Positions 1-5,218 of a DNA stretch of 6,447 nucleotides are shown in pieces. Source of the stretch: Candidatus Zixiibacteriota bacterium. GTDB lineage: Bacteria > Zixibacteria > MSB-5A5 > WJJR01. Positions within the stretch are counted from its first letter, which is position 1; each line of letters opens with the position of its first letter. Under the pieces are notes generated by a model. It was not told where the DNA came from and made no database searches. It saw nothing but the letters and a program-made list of their open reading frames with translations. Both the position numbers and the translations under genes were made by a program. The stretch covers positions 1-6,447 of the forward strand of contig JAGVEK010000189.1 in NCBI GenBank assembly GCA_020058315.1, read 5' to 3'.

Positions 1-1
1 G

Positions 2-82
2 AACGAAGCGGTCAAAGAAGTGGCCAAGGTGAGTCATGAGCGAACCGTGATCCGCCGCCTCGAAAAACTCCTGGCGGCCTAA
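2..82 (+). CDS. C-terminal end of an unidentified protein (5' end outside window)
   Basis: The frame starting at base 2 is open from the left edge to a TAA at 80-82, giving 26 residues that end in SHERTVIRRLEKLLAA. The other two forward frames close within the first 50 bases. The peptide is charged, looks helical and has GC-rich third positions, as expected for the tail of a real protein. It is too short to assign to a family; a helical, possibly DNA-binding or coiled tail is only a guess. It lies on the same strand as the Nudix-TIR gene, about 100 bases upstream of it, so it could be an upstream operon member or an unrelated neighbour. Confidence 0.4.
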   Translation, partial: NEAVKEVAKVSHERTVIRRLEKLLAA

Positions 83-179
83 AATCGGTCAGTTTGAGTC
101 ACTTACCAGGGAGGAGGGCGGTAGTCGGCTCGATGTCCATTTTGACGGTGGGACACCGGCGATCTGGGGACGGCCGGGG
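83..179 (+). other. Short intergenic leader with a misplaced strong Shine-Dalgarno-like tract
   Basis: This gap before the Nudix-TIR gene holds GGGAGGAGGG at 109-118, the strongest purine-rich ribosome-binding-like tract in the window. No ATG, GTG, TTG or CTG in the Nudix-TIR frame lies at a usable distance from it. The first ATG after it (133) is in another frame and gives only a 43-codon frame ending at 264. The Nudix-TIR frame itself is open back to base 51 without a usable start codon. I see no convincing sigma-70 promoter; TTGACG at 142-147 has no -10 partner. Confidence 0.4.
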
Positions 180-1499
180 GTGCGGCACCTGCGGGCTCAG
201 ATGCCTGAGTTCGACGCCAAGGCGACCCGCATCCAAGCGGAACTGGATGCGTTCCTGCTCCTAGGCGAGGGCGCGGCTTACGAGTTTGATGACCCCGATT
301 TCCTTTTCAGGCACGCCAGCGGCGGAGCGCTGCCGGTCATCCGGATGGCCGACAAAGACTATTACTGCCTGTTCTATCGTGATATCCATCCGGTAGGTTG
401 GAACATCGCCAATGGGGGCTGCGACTCGCGGAAGGAGTTGGCGGATCCACTTGAGGCCGCTGAACGGGAGCTCCGCGAAGAGCTGTTGGTCATCGATTCG
501 AAGAACAAGAGGCGGTATGTCTTCGCAGGAGACGCGGGCAAGCCGGTTGACTGGCCCGAATTCTCCGTAGCCCGGCGTTTGTGGACCGAGCGATTGAATA
601 TCGATCTTGGGAGGTTTCAGGAACGACAAATCCCGCTCATGTGGCTCCCCGGGCCTGACAAGCTCTACACGCGAGTGGGAAATACCGAAGCGAACATGGT
701 GACGGATTGCTTCATCAACATCAATGCTCTGGACTTCGGCATCGAGATCGATCGGATCGCGAAGCTAGGCGTGGACCAGGATGCCGTCCTGTGTGACGGA
801 GAGATGACGAGGGGCCTCCTGGAGAACGCGCCGATAGGCTTGTTTGAAGTATTCCGGCTGAATCGGCAGCTCGCGCTGGGGACAACGGAGTTCGTTCCTG
901 ACCATGTGTTTTACGACGCTTGTCGTTACGACGGACACGAGCTGGAACACATCGTCTATGATCGGTTTTTGCCGAGACTGGCTCCCATCCGGTCCACTGC
1001 TGGCGTCCGCGAGTTCGAGTCATCCGAGAAGAAGTTCGATCTGTGTCCCGTGACTCGGCGGATCATCGCCCGGTATTTGTCGCTGCGTGTTGCAGAGCCA
1101 GTCCCACACGGGTCAGACTGTCAGGTTATTATCAGCTTCACTGCTCCCGACGTGGCTTATGCCCGACGTGTCTATGAATTCTTGTCCCAGAAGAAGAACG
1201 TCTCCGTGTTCTTCAGCGAGGAGTCGATTCACGACGCGGACTTTCTGCCCGTCATCGAAGACGCACACGACCAAACCCGGTCATTCATAGCCGTAGCTAC
1301 CGACCCGAACTTTTTGCTACGACAGTGGCCTGAATACGAGTATCGTCGGTTTCACGTTGATATCCTGAACAGTCGCAAGCCGGACGGACGAACGGTCTCT
1401 TACATCTCTGGTTTCGCACCGGAGGACCTCCTTGGTCCGCTGCGCTATCGTCAGGCGGCTCTCTTCGACAAATTCAATTCGGATCCATTGCTTGAGTAG
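180..1499 (+). CDS. Nudix-like domain fused to C-terminal TIR domain (putative NAD-processing effector)
   Basis: The protein is 439 residues, with no signal peptide or membrane segment, so probably cytosolic. Residues about 45-260 form a Nudix-like domain. Its box has G80, E86 and the metal-binding helix R96-E97-L98-x-E100-E101, but nine residues instead of seven separate E86 from R96, and the usual Gly after the EE pair is Leu (103). Residues about 312-395 read as a TIR domain: first strand QVIISF (315-320), D324 in the following loop, VSVFF (341-345), a SFIAVATD strand, then W383-P-E-Y-E387. That last segment fits the WxxxE signature whose Glu is catalytic in NAD-cleaving TIR domains such as SARM1 and AbTir. 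Likely roles, by inference: NAD+ cleavage by the TIR, with the Nudix part hydrolysing or sensing a nucleotide. The GTG at 180 has a weak GGGGA at 166-170. ATG 201 (residue 8) is an alternative, and an upstream start is possible. It is followed after 65 bases by a Nudix gene on the same strand. The CDS is secure; the TIR call is strong and the Nudix call good. Confidence 0.85.
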   Translation: MRHLRAQMPEFDAKATRIQAELDAFLLLGEGAAYEFDDPDFLFRHASGGALPVIRMADKDYYCLFYRDIHPVGWNIANGGCDSRKELADPLEAAERELREELLVIDSKNKRRYVFAGDAGKPVDWPEFSVARRLWTERLNIDLGRFQERQIPLMWLPGPDKLYTRVGNTEANMVTDCFININALDFGIEIDRIAKLGVDQDAVLCDGEMTRGLLENAPIGLFEVFRLNRQLALGTTEFVPDHVFYDACRYDGHELEHIVYDRFLPRLAPIRSTAGVREFESSEKKFDLCPVTRRIIARYLSLRVAEPVPHGSDCQVIISFTAPDVAYARRVYEFLSQKKNVSVFFSEESIHDADFLPVIEDAHDQTRSFIAVATDPNFLLRQWPEYEYRRFHVDILNSRKPDGRTVSYISGFAPEDLLGPLRYRQAALFDKFNSDPLLE

Positions 1500-1550
1500 T
1501 TGGCGAGGCTCGTTGTGTAGGTTATCGACGCTGTTGCGGTAGCGCGGGAT

Positions 1551-1555
1551 GAGGA
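1551..1555 (+). promoter_or_regulatory. Ribosome binding site of the first stand-alone Nudix gene
   Basis: GAGGA, within GAGGAAAAGA, ends nine bases before the ATG at 1565. It supports that start and shows that the gene has its own translation signal rather than being coupled to the gene upstream. Confidence 0.7.
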
Positions 1556-1564
1556 AAAGACAAC

Positions 1565-1978
1565 ATGCAAGCAAAACCCTTCGGCCTTGCCGTGAAGGCC
1601 TTGGTCTGGGACGATTCGGGACGCATCCTGTTCTTGCGGCGTGCGTCGATTTCTAAACGCTTCGCCGGAACGTGGGAACCGCCCGGGGGCAAAATGGATG
1701 CAGGCGAGGCGTTTGACACGGCGCTGGTTCGCGAAGTGGCGGAGGAGACGGGTCTGACGATTGTGCTAGATCGCGTGGCGGGCGCCACGCAGTATGATAT
1801 GCCGGGAATGAAGTTAGCCGTCCTGTTCCTCGAAGCCCGAGTCTTGTCCGGCGAGGTTGGCCTGAGCGACGAGCATGACGAGTACCGCTGGATCCAACTA
1901 AACGAGGTCTTGAGGCTCGAGTTAACACCGACGCTCCATGCGTTTTTAACGGTATACTTACAGAAGGTTTCTCACTAG
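1565..1978 (+). CDS. MutT-type Nudix hydrolase (first of two paralogues)
   Basis: This is a single-domain Nudix hydrolase of 137 residues, the usual size for MutT-like enzymes. The box is textbook: G42, E48, then R56-E57-V58-A-E60-E61-T-G63-L64 (Gx5Ex7REUxEExGU), preceded by the WEPPGG turn. The glutamates coordinate the divalent metals that drive hydrolysis of a nucleoside diphosphate linked to another group. The substrate cannot be read from sequence. MutT family members act on 8-oxo-dGTP, (d)NTPs, ADP-ribose and, in some bacteria, ppGpp. The gene sits 65 bases after the Nudix-TIR gene and 64 bases before the RelA/SpoT fusion, so a substrate from the local pathway (alarmone or NAD-derived nucleotide) is a reasonable inference. 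It aligns without gaps to the Nudix protein at 4779-5186 (67 of the first 120 residues identical by hand count). Family certain, substrate unknown. Confidence 0.95.
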   Translation: MQAKPFGLAVKALVWDDSGRILFLRRASISKRFAGTWEPPGGKMDAGEAFDTALVREVAEETGLTIVLDRVAGATQYDMPGMKLAVLFLEARVLSGEVGLSDEHDEYRWIQLNEVLRLELTPTLHAFLTVYLQKVSH

Positions 1979-2026
1979 GACGGTTGCATCACAACGGGCG
2001 GCAAAGGCAGCTCGATGGCGCTGATT

Positions 2027-2034
2027 AAGGGAGG
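2027..2034 (+). promoter_or_regulatory. Ribosome binding site of the RelA/SpoT fusion gene
   Basis: AAGGGAGG ends eight bases before the ATG at 2043. It is a near-ideal Shine-Dalgarno sequence and picks this ATG over the in-frame ATG at 2058. Confidence 0.8.
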
Positions 2035-2042
2035 CAGACTTC

Positions 2043-4607
2043 ATGGGCCAGGAACGTATGCTGGATGAGGAGGCGGAGCTCAGACGGCAGATTAGCGAAT
2101 ATGCCGAGCAGTTGCCGGACTACAAAGAATACGCCAAAGCGTTGGAAGATGTTCTGAAGAGTGCGTGCGTGCTTTATGCTCCACTCGCCATTGTGAGCGC
2201 CCGTCCCAAGTCGATTGCTAGCTTTGCCGAAAAAGCGGCACGTAAGAAGTACAAAAATCCCATTCGTGAAATGACCGATCTTTGCGGCGCCCGCGTAATT
2301 GTTAACACCCAGGACGACGTGAAGGCAATTTGTCAGTTTGTACGCGCGAATTTCAAGATCGACGAGGCCAATAGTCTCGATGCGGCCAGCCGATTGAAGG
2401 AAACCGAGTTCGGGTACCGTTCGCTCCACTACATCGTTCAGGTCCATCAACCAAGTATCCTTGGTGCCCAAGTCCCGGCGAAGGTCATCGCGAAGGGGCT
2501 CAAGGCAGAGATCCAGGTGCGCACTGTGGCGCAACATGCCTGGGCCGCCACCATGCACGATCGCTTGTACAAGCCTCCGTTTCAAATACCAACCCGTTTG
2601 CGGCGCCTCGGGCATCGCATCGCGGCATTGCTTGAAGACGCTGACGAAGCGCTAAATGAGTTCGAGCGAGGGATACAGCCTTTCTTGGGAAGTTATTCGG
2701 CCTACATGAAGCCGTCGGAGCTCGATAAGGAAATCAAGATCGTCAAACTCGTTCTCGACGTCGAGGCGAAAGCCGAGAACAAGGATCCCATTGCTTTGCG
2801 CTTGGCTCGCTTGCTGCGGGCAGGCGGAAGGCTGGGCGAAGCGATAGACACTTTGAAGCCGCATTTCACGACGATGGGGCCGATGAGCTTGCCGATTCGC
2901 GTCGAGCTGGGCACTGCACTGATTGAGCTGCATCATTGCACACCCGCGGCTGAGGGATTCAAGTTGGGTCAAAGCTTGCTTCGTGAAGCCGTTGCGGCGG
3001 CTACAACTGAAGAAGTCGAGGATGACACCACCATGTCGACAACCGATCGCAAGCTGCGGGCGACAGCAATGGCGATCCTGGCGGACACTTCCGACCGTCA
3101 AGAAGCATGCCAACAATATAGGGGTGCTCTTCAGCTCGACCCCGAAGATCCTTATATCCTTTGTTCACAATTGGCGTACAACCTCGACCACACGAGCCAA
3201 CCCGCTATTCTCGATAGCGCTCGACCCGCAATCCTGAAAGCGATCGCCACCTGCCGCGCTCACGTGGACGCTGGATTACAAATACCTAGGGCCTGGTTCA
3301 CGATGGCTCGCCTGTTCCTCTTGCTGCGAAAGGATACTGAATCGCTCGATCATTATTCAAAGGCGATTTGTTTCTTCTCGGTTGACGAGAAACCAAAATG
3401 GTCAAAGGAAGATTTCGAAGCTGAGTTGGAGTTCTTGAAACGAATCCAGGGCCGCGGTCAACCTGCCAATCCTGAAATCGGTTGGGCGGAGCAACTCCTG
3501 CGAATTGGTTTCTGGCTTAAGAGCGGTCGGCCAGGACCAATCACTGAGGCTGTGCGCCGCGAAGTAAGCTTCAAGGACTTCAGGTCTGGCCAGCGGGTAC
3601 TGATCGTGGCTGGCGGCACCGCCCCTGAATGGCAAGAACGAATGACCTCGTATCGCAAGCTCTTAAGGGCTGCCCTAGAAGGCTATGATGGCCTTGTGAT
3701 TTCAGGTGGAACGACCGCCGGCATACCGGGAATTGTGGGAGAGGTTGCATCGGACCTCAAAAGCGCCGGTAGGAAATCCTTCACTCTGATCGGCTACCAG
3801 CCCGAGTTCGTTCGAAGTAGGTCGGATCATTACGATCGGCACGTGCGTAGCGGCACAAAGGAGACGCTAGGGCTTGCGGAGCCGTTGCAGATGTGGCTGG
3901 ACATTCTTGCCGCCGGCGTGGACCCCACCGATGTGCGCCTCTTGGGCATCAATGGTGGACGAATAAGCCGGTTCGAGTATGCCCTGGCATTGAGTCTGGG
4001 CGCCCTGGTGGGTCTGGTGGAATCGAGTGAGCGCTCTGCCGATGACGTGCTGCGCGATCCGGATTGGTCCAAGCTGCCCACTCTGTTGCCTCTGCCGAAC
4101 GATCCGATGACGGCACAAGCCTTTGCGCAAGTCGGGGCCCACGACTTCTCTAAAGACGAGTTGGAACGTATGGGACGGCTCGTCCACGAGACGTACCGCA
4201 AGGGAACCAAACCTGATCACAAGAAACCAAATACTCTTCCCTGGGAGGTACTTCCGGAGGATTACAAGCAATCCAGCAGAGAGCAGGCCGCCTACGCGTT
4301 TCGGATACTTCGCGCAAGGGGATTTACAATTCGCAAGGTGGAGAAAGTAAGCACCTCCATCGTAATGCCGGAGGAAGACGTAAAGGTTCTGGCCGAGAAA
4401 GAGCATGGGCGATGGAACGTCGAGCGGCTCCGAGCAGGCTGGCGACGTGCCTCAAAAAAGGACGACGACAAGAGGCTCTCGCCATTCTTGAAGCCATGGG
4501 TCGAGCTCCCTGACGAAATCAGTGAATTCGATTGGAAGGCAGTCCGAGCCTTCCCCGAGATCTTGGCGGCGGGAGGATACGAATTAGTGCCACCGGCGCA
4601 GACCTAA
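2043..4607 (+). CDS. RelA/SpoT synthetase - TPR-like - SLOG/LSDAT - tandem RyR fusion protein
   Basis: An 854-residue multidomain protein, with no signal peptide or clear membrane helix. Residues about 15-215 are a RelA/SpoT nucleotidyltransferase with its key motifs intact: R54-x-K56-S57 and K64 (nucleotide binding), D79-L-C-G-x-R84 (metal and fold), E122-F-G-Y125-R-S-L-H129, and E156-I-Q-V-R-T with catalytic-type Glu, then H165, W167, H172 and Y176-K177. There is no HD hydrolase domain, so it resembles small synthetase-only enzymes, which make (p)ppGpp or (p)ppApp or, in toxins, pyrophosphorylate tRNA. Residues about 245-446 are TPR-like helical repeats (QQYRGALQLDPEDP is typical). Residues about 517-665 are a SLOG/LSDAT domain: VLIVAGGT, SGGTTAG (554-560), FTLIGYQPE, and LLGINGG followed by an acidic EYALALSLGA segment. 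Residues about 705-848 hold two RyR domains. By family, LSDAT and RyR are ligand-sensing domains, so the likely logic is sensor control of the N-terminal synthetase. It is flanked on both sides by Nudix paralogues. Domain calls are strong; the product made and ligand sensed are unknown. Confidence 0.93.
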   Translation: MGQERMLDEEAELRRQISEYAEQLPDYKEYAKALEDVLKSACVLYAPLAIVSARPKSIASFAEKAARKKYKNPIREMTDLCGARVIVNTQDDVKAICQFVRANFKIDEANSLDAASRLKETEFGYRSLHYIVQVHQPSILGAQVPAKVIAKGLKAEIQVRTVAQHAWAATMHDRLYKPPFQIPTRLRRLGHRIAALLEDADEALNEFERGIQPFLGSYSAYMKPSELDKEIKIVKLVLDVEAKAENKDPIALRLARLLRAGGRLGEAIDTLKPHFTTMGPMSLPIRVELGTALIELHHCTPAAEGFKLGQSLLREAVAAATTEEVEDDTTMSTTDRKLRATAMAILADTSDRQEACQQYRGALQLDPEDPYILCSQLAYNLDHTSQPAILDSARPAILKAIATCRAHVDAGLQIPRAWFTMARLFLLLRKDTESLDHYSKAICFFSVDEKPKWSKEDFEAELEFLKRIQGRGQPANPEIGWAEQLLRIGFWLKSGRPGPITEAVRREVSFKDFRSGQRVLIVAGGTAPEWQERMTSYRKLLRAALEGYDGLVISGGTTAGIPGIVGEVASDLKSAGRKSFTLIGYQPEFVRSRSDHYDRHVRSGTKETLGLAEPLQMWLDILAAGVDPTDVRLLGINGGRISRFEYALALSLGALVGLVESSERSADDVLRDPDWSKLPTLLPLPNDPMTAQAFAQVGAHDFSKDELERMGRLVHETYRKGTKPDHKKPNTLPWEVLPEDYKQSSREQAAYAFRILRARGFTIRKVEKVSTSIVMPEEDVKVLAEKEHGRWNVERLRAGWRRASKKDDDKRLSPFLKPWVELPDEISEFDWKAVRAFPEILAAGGYELVPPAQT

Positions 4608-4778
4608 CGTCAAGCGTGACTCTCGGGGTTCAGTGGATGGTTTCCGAAGAGGCCGGGCATCGGACAAGACGACTCGGCCGATGGCAGCTGATTTGTGCTT
4701 GTCGAATTGCCCCCGCGAATCTCCTGGTGAATCATGCCGCCATAGGATGGCGCATGGGGATCGGGGAAGGATTTCCTT
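4608..4778 (+). other. 171-base gap before the second Nudix gene
   Basis: This is the longest space between + strand genes here. Short open frames crossing it in all directions have no family resemblance and look like chance in GC-rich DNA. I see no strong hairpin plus T-run after the fusion gene and no clear promoter. The gap is long enough for the last Nudix gene to have its own promoter, which a by-eye reading cannot confirm. Confidence 0.4.
4763..4770 (+). promoter_or_regulatory. Ribosome binding site of the second Nudix gene
   Basis: GGGGAAGG ends eight bases before the ATG at 4779 and supports that start. Its AAGG (4767-4770) can pair with CCTT at 4775-4778 across an ATTT loop. This four-pair hairpin could mildly mask the site, but it is too short to call a regulator. 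Confidence 0.65.
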
Positions 4779-5186
4779 ATGGCAGGTAAGCCGTTCTTGC
4801 TTTCCGTCAAGGCCCTGATCCACGACGGGTATGGCCGCTACCTGGTGATCCGGCGATCGCAGATCTCCAAAAACAACGCCGGCCGGTGGGACTTCCCCGG
4901 CGGGAAGATCGACGCTGGCGAATCGTTCGATGCGGCCCTGGTCCGCGAGGTCGCTGAGGAGACGGGGCTTAGTGTGACGCTTGAGAAGGTTCTTGGCGCC
5001 TGCGAATCGGATCTTCCCGATCGCAAAGTTGCCTACCTGTTTATGCGTGCGCGCGTTGACAGCGGCGAAGTTCAGCTCAGCGAGGAGCATGACGCCGTCG
5101 CATGGATGACGCCGGATGAACTCGCCGAAGCCGACATTTGTCCGCAGTTTCGGCAGTTCGTTCGACCACTCGGTGGCGCGTCTTGA
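4779..5186 (+). CDS. MutT-type Nudix hydrolase (second of two paralogues)
   Basis: This is a 135-residue single-domain Nudix hydrolase. The box is complete: G42, E48, R56-E57-V-A-E60-E61-T-G63-L64, preceded by WDFPGG. It is collinear and ungapped with the Nudix protein at 1565-1978, sharing KPF, VKAL, the ISK segment, PGGK-DAGE, ALVREVAEETGL, GEV-LS-EHD and a Trp at 109. The C-terminal 20 or so residues, where MutT-like enzymes often shape substrate choice, do not match, so the two may have different substrates. It ends 32 bases from the stop of the convergent TPR gene and is the last + strand gene seen. Likely part of the same functional group as the upstream genes, though its 171-base upstream gap allows independent expression. 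Family certain, substrate unknown. Confidence 0.95.
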   Translation: MAGKPFLLSVKALIHDGYGRYLVIRRSQISKNNAGRWDFPGGKIDAGESFDAALVREVAEETGLSVTLEKVLGACESDLPDRKVAYLFMRARVDSGEVQLSEEHDAVAWMTPDELAEADICPQFRQFVRPLGGAS

Positions 5187-5218
5187 GGCTGGGTTCGGAA
5201 GCTCGAAAAGTTACCCGA
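5187..5218. other. Convergent intergenic gap
   Basis: 32 bases separate the stop codons of the second Nudix gene and the TPR gene. TTCG and CGAA around GAAGCT could form a four-pair stem, but there is no T-run on either side, so I do not call a terminator. Confidence 0.3.

Noticed and set aside
142..170. TTGACG as a -35 element before the Nudix-TIR gene
   Set aside because: No -10-like hexamer occurs 16-18 bases downstream.
133..264. 43-codon frame starting at the first ATG after the strong Shine-Dalgarno-like tract
   Set aside because: The spacing is long (14 bases), the product is rich in Arg, Gly and Cys with no family look, and it overlaps the Nudix-TIR gene out of frame.
1953..1958. 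TATACT as a -10 element for the RelA/SpoT fusion gene
   Set aside because: It lies inside the end of the first Nudix gene and has no -35 match at the right distance; it may be chance.
2025..2615. 196-codon open frame on the - strand opposite the synthetase domain
   Set aside because: The + strand frame here carries all the conserved RelA/SpoT motifs and a good ribosome binding site. The antisense product resembles nothing.
4532..4818. Two + strand frames of 60-85 codons spanning the gap after the fusion gene
   Set aside because: They overlap flanking real genes out of frame, have low-complexity Arg-rich products and lack convincing ribosome binding sites.
4584..5090. 168-codon open frame on the - strand opposite the second Nudix gene
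   Set aside because: The + strand encodes a complete Nudix box here; the antisense frame is a GC-driven by-product.
1565..5186. The two Nudix genes as direct repeats of a composite mobile element
   Set aside because: Similarity is at protein level and confined to the genes. There are no terminal inverted repeats, target duplications or transposase.
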